From the NCBI GenBank assembly GCA_038317345.1, contig JBBQBH010000001.1:62001-126000 (forward strand): a stretch of DNA of 64,000 bases, in the 5' to 3' direction. Positions 9,567 to 18,725 of this stretch are shown one piece after another. Source of the DNA: Mayfieldus sp038317345. GTDB taxonomy: Bacteria; Actinomycetota; Thermoleophilia; Solirubrobacterales; 70-9. A program made the position numbers and the translations under genes. Positions within the stretch are counted from its first letter, which is position 1; each line of letters starts with the position of its first letter. The notes below the pieces were generated by a model. It was given only the letters and a program-made list of their open reading frames with translations, did no database searches and had not been told where the DNA came from.

Positions 9567-10338
9567 GCTGGTCCTTCCAGTCCTCGCCGCGGTCTGTGGC
9601 GCCGGCGTCCTCGCCCTGCCTGCGGGCTCGGTCATCAGGCTGATCACCGCCGTCGCGCTGGTCCTCGTCCTTCCAGGCGCGGCGTTTCGTGGCGCCGTGC
9701 TGACGCACGAGAAGCATGGTCCCGAGCGCATGTTGGTCGCACTGGCCGCGAGCGCGATCGTGGTGGCACTCGCGGCAATCGCGCTCGATGTCGTGGGCGT
9801 CCCCCTGGATAGCACCGTCTGGGTGATCGTGCTGGTGACCCTCACGATGGTCGGCTCCGCGGTCGGATCACTCCGAGTGCCCAGCTCGGGGCGAAGCCAG
9901 CCCACCCTCAGACTGCCGCGGTCCAGCGATGCACTTCTGATTGGAGCCTCACTTGCGCTGATCGTCGGCGCCATCGTCCTCGGTACCAAGCCGCTGGAGG
10001 CCCCCGCTGGTACGCCGGGCTCTTTCGCGCTCTGGCTCGAGGCGGACGGAAGGCAGGGTGTGACCGCAGTCGTCCAGAGCGGCAAGCTGCGGACCAGTCG
10101 CTACAGGCTGTTCGTCAAGGCGAACGGGCGCGAGGTCGTCGCGTCGCCGCCCTTCAAGCTCGCCCCTGGCGACCAGCATCGTGTCCACGTCCCGCCGCCG
10201 CTGCCTGCCGGAAGCCGGGTCGCGGCGCTGCTCTACCGGCTCGACCAAGGATCGCCTCAGCTTTCGGAGCGAGCCGAGCTGACGCTCGCTGGGGGCGGGC
10301 CGTTTGGGCCGGTGTCCACCCCGCCCCCGGCACCATGA
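9547..10338 (+). CDS. DUF1616-like membrane protein
   Basis: A 263-residue protein. Five hydrophobic segments fill the first 160 residues, including LITAVALVLVLPGAAFRGAVL and a glycine-rich helix pair that resembles the DUF1616 membrane domain. A soluble beta-rich domain follows (residues about 165-263), which may sit outside the membrane. DUF1616 proteins occur in surface-glycan clusters but have no established activity. It overlaps the preceding membrane protein by 20 bases and the following GT2 by ATGA, so it is probably made in step with both. A partner or accessory role to the GT-C protein is inference. Confidence 0.65.
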   Translation: MRPQPRELVLPVLAAVCGAGVLALPAGSVIRLITAVALVLVLPGAAFRGAVLTHEKHGPERMLVALAASAIVVALAAIALDVVGVPLDSTVWVIVLVTLTMVGSAVGSLRVPSSGRSQPTLRLPRSSDALLIGASLALIVGAIVLGTKPLEAPAGTPGSFALWLEADGRQGVTAVVQSGKLRTSRYRLFVKANGREVVASPPFKLAPGDQHRVHVPPPLPAGSRVAALLYRLDQGSPQLSERAELTLAGGGPFGPVSTPPPAP

Positions 10339-11426
10339 GTAAGCCGATCGCCGTCGACATCGTCATCGACAACTACAACTATGGGCGCTTCCTAGGCTCG
10401 GCCATCGACAGCGCACTTGGACAGAAGCACGCGAATACCCGGGTGATCGTCGTTGACGACGGGTCGACGGACAACTCGCGGGAGGTGATCGCGCGCTATG
10501 GGAATCGGATTACGACCGTCTTCAAGGACAACGGCGGCCAGGCGTCGGCCTTCAACGCGGGGTGGGCGCACTGCCGCGGCGACCTCGTGATCTTCCTCGA
10601 CGCTGACGATATTTTGCTCCCGGAGGCAGCAGAGCGGATCGCGGCGGCATTCGCGGCCAGACCGCAGGCGTCCAAGGTCCAATGCCGGATGGCCGTGATC
10701 GATGAGGACGGTCGGCGGACGGGGGAGCTGATGCCGACTGCGGACGTCCCGATTCCCAACGGCGACCTTCGCAGCAGCGCACTCACCTTCCCCTTCGACG
10801 TGCTACGGATGGCGACGAGCGGAAACGCCTTCTCGGCGGCGGCGCTGACGCGCATCATGCCGGTTCCGGAACGCGAGTTCGCCAAGAGCGCCGACTGGTA
10901 CCTGCAGCACACGATCCCACTCCTGGGGGAAGTCGTTTCGCTGCAGGACGTCTACGCCTGCTATCGCGTTCACAGCTCCAACAGTTACACGCTCGGACGC
11001 TCGACTCTTGACCTCAATCACGTCCGCCAAAGCGTCCTCTACGCCGCCGCGACGCGCCGTCATCTGCGCCGCGTGGCTGGCGAGTTGGGACTGCTGCTTC
11101 CGCCTGGACCGATCCTGTCGGTCTCGGACCAGGCCAACCGCCTGATCTCCCGCAAGCTCGAGCCCTCAGCCCATCCGCTTCCGAACGACCGGGTCGCCAG
11201 GCTCGTCCTCGGCGGCACGATCGCGGCGCTGCGCCGTTTCGACATCCGCTGGCCGCTCAAGCTGATGTTCATTGCATGGTTTGCCGCGATGGCGTGCGTG
11301 CCGCGCCGACCGGCCGCGGCACTCGCTGTGGCGTTTCTGTTCCCCGAGCGACGCCCTGAGATGAACCGGATGCTGGGGATGCTGAAGAGGCCAGCCCAAC
11401 GGATCGATGAAGTCAGCGGCTCGTGA
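10335..11426 (+). CDS. GT2-family glycosyltransferase
   Basis: A 363-residue GT-A enzyme starting with ATGA overlap. Motifs are VVDDGSTDNSREV (first nucleotide-binding Asp pair), KDNGGQASAFNAGW (helix) and DLVIFLDADDILLPE (DxD). Around residue 185 AKSADWYLQHTIPL takes the place of the catalytic acidic region. Two hydrophobic segments near 290-330 suggest membrane attachment. It ends with GTGA overlap into the next GT2 gene. Donor sugar cannot be predicted. Confidence 0.9.
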   Translation: MSKPIAVDIVIDNYNYGRFLGSAIDSALGQKHANTRVIVVDDGSTDNSREVIARYGNRITTVFKDNGGQASAFNAGWAHCRGDLVIFLDADDILLPEAAERIAAAFAARPQASKVQCRMAVIDEDGRRTGELMPTADVPIPNGDLRSSALTFPFDVLRMATSGNAFSAAALTRIMPVPEREFAKSADWYLQHTIPLLGEVVSLQDVYACYRVHSSNSYTLGRSTLDLNHVRQSVLYAAATRRHLRRVAGELGLLLPPGPILSVSDQANRLISRKLEPSAHPLPNDRVARLVLGGTIAALRRFDIRWPLKLMFIAWFAAMACVPRRPAAALAVAFLFPERRPEMNRMLGMLKRPAQRIDEVSGS

Positions 11427-12421
11427 CCAATCGCGATCCACGCCTGCCGATAAGCATCGTGATCCCGACCTTCCAGCGCGCTGGCCCGCTTCAGCGGTTG
11501 CTCTGGTCGCTCGCGGTCCAGAGCCTGCCAGCGGCCGAGTTCGACGTCGTGGTGAGCATCGACGGCTCCACGGACGGCACCGGCGAGATGCTGGAGTCGT
11601 TCCGGGCGCCATACCGGCTGCGCTGGGCCTGGCAACCGAACGCCGGACGCGCCGCCGCCTGCAACGCCGCGATCAGGGTCGCGAAGGGGGAGGTCATTGT
11701 CATCCTCGACGACGACATGGAGCCTTCTCGGGGCCTTCTCGAGGCACACCAGCGTGAGCATCCACCCGGATCACGCCGCTGCGTCATGGGCGCCGTGCCG
11801 ATCGTGGTCGATGACGACGCGCCACCGCACGTCCGCTATGTCGCGACCAAGTTCGACGATCATTTGGCGCGTCTCGCGAGGCCCGACCACACTTTTAAGA
11901 TCAGGGACTTCTACAGCGGCAACGCCTCGGTATTGCGTGAGGAGCTGCTGGCGGTGGGCCTGTTCGACGAGGGGTTCCAGGCTTACGGCAACGAGGATCT
12001 CGAGCTCGCGCATCGGCTCGTCGAGAGCGGCGTACGGCTCGCCTTCTGCGCCGAGGCGGTCGCCTGTCAGCATTACGAAAAGAGCCTTAAGTGCATTGTG
12101 AGCGACGAGCTGGCCAAGGGTCGCACTGCGGTGTTGTTCGCCGGTATGCACCCGGACGCGCTGCCGGGTCTCAAGATCACAGCATTGCGAGCCCAGCCTG
12201 CCCGCCGCCGCGCTGCGCGGCGGGTCCTGCTATGGGCGACGCGGATATTCCATCGCACGCCAAGCCTCGTGCTACGCGCGATCTCTGCCACCGAGCGCCG
12301 CGCGCCGAACCGGTTCCAGCTCTTGTGCGGGTTCGCCCTCGACTACCTCTACCTCTTGGGAGCCGAACGACAGCTGCGTGAGCAGCGCTCCGCCCGTCCC
12401 AAGATGACAGAGGCTGGTTGA
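11423..12421 (+). CDS. GT2-family glycosyltransferase
   Basis: A 332-residue GT-A enzyme with a GTG start overlapping the upstream stop. SIDGSTDGTGEML, NAGRAAACNAAIR and EVIVILDDDMEPS are the standard GT2 order. FYSGNASVLREEL then GNEDLELAHRL gives the ED catalytic acid region found in rhamnosyl- and galactosyltransferase-like GT2 proteins. No membrane segment is obvious. It ends in TGATG overlap with the GT4 gene. The two neighbouring GT2 genes are not close duplicates, because only the motifs align by eye. Confidence 0.9.
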   Translation: MTNRDPRLPISIVIPTFQRAGPLQRLLWSLAVQSLPAAEFDVVVSIDGSTDGTGEMLESFRAPYRLRWAWQPNAGRAAACNAAIRVAKGEVIVILDDDMEPSRGLLEAHQREHPPGSRRCVMGAVPIVVDDDAPPHVRYVATKFDDHLARLARPDHTFKIRDFYSGNASVLREELLAVGLFDEGFQAYGNEDLELAHRLVESGVRLAFCAEAVACQHYEKSLKCIVSDELAKGRTAVLFAGMHPDALPGLKITALRAQPARRRAARRVLLWATRIFHRTPSLVLRAISATERRAPNRFQLLCGFALDYLYLLGAERQLREQRSARPKMTEAG

Positions 12422-13560
12422 TGTCACGGGAGGTCGTCTGTTTCACGGACAGCGAGGGCTTCGGCGGCGCTGAACGTGCGCTGTTGACGCTTCTGAGCGG
12501 CCTCGACGCAGAGCGGTGGCGGGCGTCTCTGTGCCATCACCCCCTGCCCGGAGTGGACCCCCTCGTGGTGCAGGCCCGCCAACTCGCCGTCCCCACCTGG
12601 AGCGTCCCGCCGCTGCCGCTGGGGTTCGGGGGCATGCGCCGCATCCCCTCGTTTGCTCGTTTGCTGCGCGAGCGCCGTCCGGCCATTTTCCACGCCCACC
12701 TGACCTGGCCCCTGGGCGCGAAAAACGCGCTGCTCGCTGCCCTCGCCGCGCGTGTGCCGGTGGTGCTGGTCACGATCCAGCTCTACATGGACGTGCCCGT
12801 GACGCGCAGCATGTTGCTGCAGCAGCGCCTAATCGCGGCGGGGGTCGACCGCTTCCTGCCGGTCTCCGAACACAACGCTCGCCGCTTGGAGGCGTTGCTG
12901 CCGTGGCCGCGGCGCAAGATGGAGGTGATTCACAATGCCGTCGACCCCACGCCTTTCTCGCGACCGCCGGATCCAGCTCTGCGACGCGCGCTGGCCGACG
13001 AGCGGCCGTTGGTGCTTGCGGTGGCCCGCCTGGATCCTCAGAAGGGCCATCGATACCTGCTTACTGCGGCGACCGAGGTGCCGGATGCGATCTTCGCGCT
13101 CGCCGGCGATGGCCCTGAGCGTCCCGCCCTAGAGGAGCTCGCCGATCGGCTCGGTGTGCGCGACCGCGTCCGCTTTCTCGGTGCCCGCTCCGACGTCGCA
13201 GATCTCCTCGCCGCGTGTGACGTGTTCGTGCTGCCCTCCCTTTTCGAGGGGTTCCCGATCTCCGTGCTCGAGGCGATGGCTGCTGGATGCCCCGTGATTG
13301 CCACCGCGATCGGCGGCACGGACGAGGTCGTCATCCACGGCGAGTCGGGGCTGCTGGTGCCACCAGCCGATCCACCTGCCCTGGCGTCCGCCCTGCGCCT
13401 GCTGCTCGCCGACACCGACCTGCGAGCTCGGCTCTCAGCTGCGGGCCGCGACCGGGTGTCGACCGAGTTCTCGGCGCGCGACATGGTGCGACGCGTGACC
13501 GAGATCTACGGACGTTTGACCGCCCCGCAGGTGCGGGTGGCCGGACCCCAAAGTCCATGA
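12421..13560 (+). CDS. GT4-family glycosyltransferase
   Basis: A 379-residue GT-B enzyme. FTDSEGFGGAERALL is the N-terminal Gly-rich acceptor loop. IFHAHLTWPLGAKNALL and LPVSEHNARRLE are typical of GT4. VARLDPQKGHRYLL starts the donor half, and LFEGFPISVLEAMAAGCPVI is the E-x7-E motif. The ATG at 12421 shares its A with the previous TGA; the TTG three bases earlier is not needed. The last bases form ATGA with the kinase-fusion gene at 13557. It probably acts in the same assembly line as its neighbours. Confidence 0.92.
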   Translation: MSREVVCFTDSEGFGGAERALLTLLSGLDAERWRASLCHHPLPGVDPLVVQARQLAVPTWSVPPLPLGFGGMRRIPSFARLLRERRPAIFHAHLTWPLGAKNALLAALAARVPVVLVTIQLYMDVPVTRSMLLQQRLIAAGVDRFLPVSEHNARRLEALLPWPRRKMEVIHNAVDPTPFSRPPDPALRRALADERPLVLAVARLDPQKGHRYLLTAATEVPDAIFALAGDGPERPALEELADRLGVRDRVRFLGARSDVADLLAACDVFVLPSLFEGFPISVLEAMAAGCPVIATAIGGTDEVVIHGESGLLVPPADPPALASALRLLLADTDLRARLSAAGRDRVSTEFSARDMVRRVTEIYGRLTAPQVRVAGPQSP

Positions 13561-15080
13561 CTTCGAACGCACTCCTGCGTCGCGCCGACTGGCGCTTTCT
13601 TGTCGGACTGCCTGAGCCAAAGCGCGTGTACTGTCCGACTGGAGGGAGGCTGCGGGAGGCGGTTCAGAGTGTGTCGGCTCGGGTCATCGACGAGCCAGTG
13701 CCCGGCGAGTGCGACCTCGTCGTCTTGCGGAATCCAGGCCGTCGCGGACTGGAGCGCGCATTTAGGACCCTTGGGCCGGGCGGGGCTCTCTATGTCGAAT
13801 GGTGGCGTCCCGTGGCTGGGGGCGGTTGGTCCGCGCGCCGGCGGCTTGCGGCAGCCGGATTCGAGCAGGTCGCCTGCTACTGGCCGTGGCCACCGCCTCG
13901 CCGTCGCACGCCTGCGGTCTGGCTGCCGATCGAGCGGCGCGAAGCGGTCACCTGGTTCCTCGACACGCGTCCGCGCCCACACCGGCGGCTCGCACGGATC
14001 ACCGCTGCCTTCCAGCGGCGGCTGTGGCGCTCGCTGTGGCGGCTCGGTCTGCTGGCCCCGATCTGCGCTGTTGCCCGGAAGCCTTCATCGTCAGCGGCTG
14101 GCGACAAGACCTTGCCGGCGACCCTCGCAGCCCATCACGGTGCCTGGGGGGTGAGGAACTCCGGGGACGGCGTCGCGTGCCTGCTTCTCACTGCAGGGCG
14201 CAGCCCGCGCAACAAGCTGGTCGCTCTTACCTTCAGCTCTGGGCGGCGCGAGCCGCAGATCGCGCTCAAGCTGCCCCGCGTATCGGAGGCCGAGGCCGGG
14301 CTCGAACGCGAGGCGTCCGTCCTTCACGCCGTGCATGCGGATCGTGCTCGGGAGGGGATTCCGCGCCTCGTCGCGCGGGCGACGATCGCCGGCCGCGTCG
14401 CGCTTGCGGAGAGCGTCGTCAGCGGCCGGCCGCTGGTAGACGCCCTCCGGCCTGAGACACACCGCAAGCTCTCCCTCAAGGTCACCGATTTCCTGGCCGA
14501 TCTCGCCGCCGCATCGCCGCGTCGCTCCACCGCTTGGCGCGAAGGCATCGCTGAAGCCGCCCTGCAGGCGCTCCCGCCACCCGAGCAGCAGCGCGCTCGC
14601 ACCGTCCTCTCCCCTCTCGGTGCGCTTCCCGAGGTCTGCGAGCAGCGGGACTGCTCGCCCTGGAACCTGCTCGTTCAGCGCGACGGAGCCATAGCCATGC
14701 TGGACTGGGAGTCGGCTGAGCAGCGTGGGGTCCCCGCCCTCGACCTCCTCTACTTCTTGACCTACGCGGGGTTCTTTGTAGAGGGGACAATGCACAGCGG
14801 TTGGGAGCTTGCCTCGTACCGCCGCATGCTCACTCCATCCACCTCCGTCGGCGGCGTGTACGCAGAGTGCGCGACGACCTATGCGGAGCGCGTCGGTTTC
14901 GACTTGCCCACGCTGGATCCACTGCGGCTCTTGTGCTGGCTAATTCACGCGCGCTCCGCCCAACTGCGTGAGAAGAGCGAGACGACAGGTGCGCCCGAAG
15001 ACAGCACGCTGCTCCTGGATCTCGCGCGGGAGGAACTGGCGCGCCAGGACGAGACGGTCCGCCGGGTGCAGCGGTCATAG
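13557..15080 (+). CDS. Methyltransferase-like / aminoglycoside-phosphotransferase-like fusion protein
   Basis: A 507-residue two-domain protein starting in an ATGA overlap. Residues 1-140 resemble the second half of a class I methyltransferase (ECDLVVLRNPGRRGLERAF, then LGPGGALYVEWWRP) but have no glycine-rich AdoMet motif I, so this part may be inactive. Residues about 190-460 form an APH-type kinase: candidate ATP Lys 238 (IALKLP), paired Glu 250, catalytic loop QRDCSPWNLL (Asp 365, Asn 370) and metal Asp 383 in LDWESAE. The usual HGD is RDC here, but the Asp is kept. Members phosphorylate small hydroxyl substrates such as sugars. Within a glycan operon a sugar or lipid substrate is plausible; I cannot name it. 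The stop overlaps that of the convergent gene at 15075. Confidence 0.75.
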   Translation: MTSNALLRRADWRFLVGLPEPKRVYCPTGGRLREAVQSVSARVIDEPVPGECDLVVLRNPGRRGLERAFRTLGPGGALYVEWWRPVAGGGWSARRRLAAAGFEQVACYWPWPPPRRRTPAVWLPIERREAVTWFLDTRPRPHRRLARITAAFQRRLWRSLWRLGLLAPICAVARKPSSSAAGDKTLPATLAAHHGAWGVRNSGDGVACLLLTAGRSPRNKLVALTFSSGRREPQIALKLPRVSEAEAGLEREASVLHAVHADRAREGIPRLVARATIAGRVALAESVVSGRPLVDALRPETHRKLSLKVTDFLADLAAASPRRSTAWREGIAEAALQALPPPEQQRARTVLSPLGALPEVCEQRDCSPWNLLVQRDGAIAMLDWESAEQRGVPALDLLYFLTYAGFFVEGTMHSGWELASYRRMLTPSTSVGGVYAECATTYAERVGFDLPTLDPLRLLCWLIHARSAQLREKSETTGAPEDSTLLLDLAREELARQDETVRRVQRS

Positions 15081-16025
15081 AGCCGCAGCGCCGCCGAAGG
15101 CGGTCCGCGCCTTGTCCCTCATCCGCGTCGCAACCCGGCGCGCGAGCGCAGCCGCGGCCCTCGCCGCTTCCGGTGCGGTAGCTCTCGGATCGAGACGAGC
15201 TGCTGACGCGAGCTCACGCGCGAAAGGGCCGTAGCTCCGATGAAAGAGCAGGTGGTCGGCCGTCGTCAGGTGCACTCGCGCATGGGCTCGGCGCTCAAGC
15301 CGAGTTCCCCGTTGTTCCGGATGGCGGTCGAAGTATTTCTGGATGACGCCCAGGGGGCCGGCCTGCTCCGTCTCGGCACGCGCCGTCGCAGAGGCGTCAT
15401 GGCGTCGATACCGGGTCGCAACTTCATGCTCACCACGCACGGGCGCGTGCTCGAGGGCGCGAAGCACGTAGTCCCAGTCCTCGTTCAAGGCAAAGTCCGG
15501 GTCGAACCCTCCAACCGCCTCGACCACATTGCGGGGGAAGAGCATGGAGACCAAGCGGACGGAGAATCGGCCAAGCAGGCAATCGATGACGACATCGCCT
15601 TGGAGGTCGGAATCGATGGGACTCTGCGGGCGGAGCTCAGGATCGCAGGCGAGCGTACTGCCGTAGGCGATCGTGTCGCCCCGACCGCTCAGTCGGAGGA
15701 GCCGTGCCGTGCTTTCGGGCTCCAGCATGTCGTCACAGTCGATGAATCGCAATGCCTGTCCCGTCGCCCGAGCGATCCCCGCGTTACGCGCCCTGCTGAC
15801 CCCTCCATGGGACATCCGAATCACCACCAGGCGAGGGTCATCGAGGTCTCCGACCAGGTCGGACACAGGCTCCGCGTTGCCGTCATCGACCACGATCAGC
15901 TCAACCGGACAACCCGTCTGGTCAAGCACGCTCCGGATCGCCTGCCGCAGCCAGCGGCGCTCCGGCTCCCAAACGGGCATCACAAGGCTCACCGTCGGAC
16001 TAGCCACTCCAGGAAGTCCTGACAC
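15075..16025 (-). CDS. GT2-family glycosyltransferase
   Basis: A 316-residue GT-A enzyme. VSLVMPVWEPERRWL opens the fold, VDDGNAEPVSDL and SRARNAGIARATGQ precede RFIDCDDMLEPE (DxD variant DCDD), and FALNEDWDYVLRAL holds the ED acid. A GTG at 16025 is the longest start; a second GTG seven codons on is possible because an alternative GAG-type ribosome site precedes it. It runs against the plus-strand chain, and its TGA at 15075-15077 overlaps the TAG of the kinase-fusion gene within TCATAG. It is divergent from the flippase, so 16026-16309 should contain two promoters. Confidence 0.88.
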   Translation of the reverse strand: MSGLPGVASPTVSLVMPVWEPERRWLRQAIRSVLDQTGCPVELIVVDDGNAEPVSDLVGDLDDPRLVVIRMSHGGVSRARNAGIARATGQALRFIDCDDMLEPESTARLLRLSGRGDTIAYGSTLACDPELRPQSPIDSDLQGDVVIDCLLGRFSVRLVSMLFPRNVVEAVGGFDPDFALNEDWDYVLRALEHAPVRGEHEVATRYRRHDASATARAETEQAGPLGVIQKYFDRHPEQRGTRLERRAHARVHLTTADHLLFHRSYGPFARELASAARLDPRATAPEAARAAAALARRVATRMRDKARTAFGGAAAL

Positions 16026-16309
16026 CCTAGCGCCGGGGGGCGATCGTTAAGCGGTCGGGCGAGGTCCGCGCCGGCCGCGGAACTGACTCGCGATTCGGTG
16101 CCTGGTAGGCGGGAATGATCACGGAGAGACTCGGAAACCCCATTTGCTTCTACCTCTCGTGGAGAGGGCAATCAACGAATGGCCGACGACCACGACACCC
16201 CATGGAGCCGAAAAGCACGACATCTGGCCATCGACTGTAGCCACGCGGTTACCTTGGACGCGCACAGATAGAGCCGCGACGGACTCGCCAACCCGTACGT
16301 CTACACCCA

Positions 16310-17839
16310 ATGCCTCCAATCGCACGTCATCTCCTTCGCAGCACCGCAAGCAACGTCGCCGGCCAGGTCGTGGTGCTCGGCGTCTGGTTCGCACTGACGC
16401 CGTTCATGGTCCACCGGCTTGGCGCGACGGATTATGGCCTCTGGGTTCTGGTTGCCTCGCTGGTCGCCTACGGAAATCTGCTCGATCTTGGCCTAGGCGG
16501 CGCCGTAACGAAGTACGTAGCCGAGCTGCGCGCCCGCGATCGATCCGAGGAGGCATCGGATTTGGTGGCGACTGCTCTGGCCATGTACTGCGTGGTCGCC
16601 CTAGTCGTAGTCGTGGCGAGCGTTCCCTTCGCGCTCGTGTTTCCTCATCTCTTCAACATCTCACCTGGGCAGCAGAGCGATGCACGATGGGTGGTCTTCT
16701 TGACGAGTCTCGCCCTCGCCGTGAAGCTCCCTACGACTGCCCCATATGCGGTCCTTCGGGGGCTACAACGGTTCGATCTCAACAACCTGATCAGCGTCTC
16801 GGCCACCCTCATGCAGGCAGCGGCGACGATTGCCGTTCTGCTGCTCGGCGGCGGTGTCGTGGGCTTGGCCGCGATTGTCATCCCGCTGACCCTGCTCACA
16901 CAGATTCCCATGCTCTTGGTGATCCGGCACATCGCACCCGACCTTCGCATCGGCTTGCGGGGCGCGCAGCGCCGACTCGTGCCAACCGTCGCCTCGTTCA
17001 GTACGTCGTTGTTCGTCATCAATGGAGCCAGCGTGGTCAAGACGAAAACGGATGAGGTCGTCATCGCCGCGGCGCTACCGCTGGCCACGGTCACCCCATA
17101 TTCGATCGCACGGCGGCTCAGCGAGCTCCCCAGCATCATGACTTATCAGTTCGCGACCGTGCTCTTTCCGCTCGCGTCGGAGCTGCATGGCGCCGGGAAC
17201 CAGGCCCGGCTGCGCGCGCTCTACCTCGGCGCCACGCGACTGGCCCTCGCGCTATTCGTTCCAATCGCCGTGGGGCTCATGGTGCTCGCTGAGCCGTTTC
17301 TCGCCGCCTGGGTCGGTAAGGCCTTCGCCCGCGACGCCCACATCGTGGTGATCCTCATCGCGTCCGGCTTGTTCAACGTGGCAATGTGGCCTGCGCTCTC
17401 GATGCTGATGGGCAGCAATGCTCATCGACCGCTCGCGGTCTTCTCTGGCTTGTCAGCACTCCTGAATCTCGGCCTGTCGGTGGCCCTCGTTGGGAGGATT
17501 GGCGTCACCGGCGTGGCGCTCGGGACGCTCATCGCAGCCGGATTAGAAGCGCTGGTCGTGCTCCCCTTTACAATGAGGCGTTACGCGATCGAACCGAGAA
17601 CGATGCTGTCCGAAGCTCTGGCGCCAGGATTACTCCCGGCCGTTCCGACAGTCCTGGCACTCTTCGTTCTGCGCGCTGCGCTGGCCCCCTCGTCGCTGGT
17701 GACCGTCGTTGGCGTCGGAGCGATCGGAGGCCTCATCTACGCCGTCGGGTACCTATCGTTCTCGGCCAGCGCCGAGGAGCGCCTTGTGTTGCGTCGGCTC
17801 GCGCTTGGCACGCTGCAGCTGGCTCGGGCACGACGTTGA
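16310..17839 (+). CDS. Wzx-like polysaccharide flippase
   Basis: A 509-residue membrane protein of the MATE/MOP (polysaccharide biosynthesis) fold with twelve to fourteen hydrophobic segments. The N-terminus LRSTASNVAGQVVVLGVWF and MVHRLGATDYGLWVL is the classic first two helices of Wzx/RfbX proteins, and LDLGLGGAVTKYVAE is a conserved cytoplasmic loop. It would move the lipid-linked oligosaccharide across the membrane after the cytoplasmic glycosyltransferases finish. The start is ATG at 16310, preceded by a 284-base gap from the divergent GT2. It overlaps the next gene by TTGA. It is the only flippase in the window, which suggests one main product. Confidence 0.9.
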   Translation: MPPIARHLLRSTASNVAGQVVVLGVWFALTPFMVHRLGATDYGLWVLVASLVAYGNLLDLGLGGAVTKYVAELRARDRSEEASDLVATALAMYCVVALVVVVASVPFALVFPHLFNISPGQQSDARWVVFLTSLALAVKLPTTAPYAVLRGLQRFDLNNLISVSATLMQAAATIAVLLLGGGVVGLAAIVIPLTLLTQIPMLLVIRHIAPDLRIGLRGAQRRLVPTVASFSTSLFVINGASVVKTKTDEVVIAAALPLATVTPYSIARRLSELPSIMTYQFATVLFPLASELHGAGNQARLRALYLGATRLALALFVPIAVGLMVLAEPFLAAWVGKAFARDAHIVVILIASGLFNVAMWPALSMLMGSNAHRPLAVFSGLSALLNLGLSVALVGRIGVTGVALGTLIAAGLEALVVLPFTMRRYAIEPRTMLSEALAPGLLPAVPTVLALFVLRAALAPSSLVTVVGVGAIGGLIYAVGYLSFSASAEERLVLRRLALGTLQLARARR

Positions 17840-18618
17840 AGCGCGAATGGCGCGATCTGCGGGCCACGATCGGCGCTCGGCTCGAACACCAAACCCGCCG
17901 CATACCGCCGGCTCGGCGGTTGCGCTTCCAGCTCGTCTTGGAGACGGTCAACGGGATCGCCGCCGAGCGCCCTCTGCGAGTGCTCGATGCCGGAGCCGGC
18001 GAGGGCCTGCTCGCGATGGCGATCGCTCGACGGCACCGCGACTGGCAGATCGTCGCCGCCGATGCCGACGATGCGGTGCTCGACCGCGGACGTCGCCTAA
18101 AAGAGCAGGCGAGCGTCAGCAGCGTCGACTTCGTCAGGGCAGACCTCACCGACGATCTTGGGTCCGAGCAGTTTGACCTCGTGCTGGCCATAGAGTGCCT
18201 CGTGGAGATTCCGGACGACGACGCCGCGCTACGCGCAATGGCCCGCGCCCTGCGGCCCGGTGGACGCTTGATCGCGCACGTGCCAGAGCGTGATTGGATG
18301 CCGGTGCTCCCCGGAAGTTCTCGCACTTGGCGGTACGAGGTCCGCCACGGCTACAGCGCGGAGGAGCTCGCTGCGAAGTTGGAGCGGGCCGGGCTCGTCG
18401 TGGGTCGAATCAGACCGACCGCTCGGAGCGCGGTCTTTCTAGGCCAGGAGATCGCTGATCGCATCAAGGATCGGTCGCTGGCAGTGCGCCTAGCTGCACT
18501 GCCCGTCACGGCGGGGTCGGTACGACTCGAGCGGTGGGGACTGACCTGGGGGCCACGCCGAGCGCTGCTGGCCGACGCGCAGCGACCGCGCTCCGATGCT
18601 CCAAGGCAGCCTCGATAG
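17836..18618 (+). CDS. Class I SAM-dependent methyltransferase
   Basis: A 260-residue protein with a TTG start that overlaps the flippase stop (TTGA). VLDAGAGEGLLAMAIA is motif I, IVAADADDAVL is motif II, FDLVLAIECLVEIPDD is motif IV and LRPGGRLIAHVPERDW is the Met-type post-motif segment. The frame is open back to 17386 inside the flippase, but that is the flippase read in another frame. It probably methylates a sugar or lipid of the exported glycan. A small-molecule O- or C-methyltransferase is the safest description. Confidence 0.85.
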   Translation: MKREWRDLRATIGARLEHQTRRIPPARRLRFQLVLETVNGIAAERPLRVLDAGAGEGLLAMAIARRHRDWQIVAADADDAVLDRGRRLKEQASVSSVDFVRADLTDDLGSEQFDLVLAIECLVEIPDDDAALRAMARALRPGGRLIAHVPERDWMPVLPGSSRTWRYEVRHGYSAEELAAKLERAGLVVGRIRPTARSAVFLGQEIADRIKDRSLAVRLAALPVTAGSVRLERWGLTWGPRRALLADAQRPRSDAPRQPR

Positions 18619-18725
18619 GGCCCTTCCGGCGCGCCCCCGCGACCCTCACCGCGCGGTTGGTCGAGGCGCAGCTACGATCGAGACGAGATGTCGGCTTCTT
18701 CCGGCTTGGTGGAGGTGTCGCGGAC

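Noticed and set aside
16026..16309. A gene in the gap before the flippase
   Set aside because: Open frames there are short and lack family features. It is most likely a divergent promoter region, but I cannot name a convincing -35/-10 pair.
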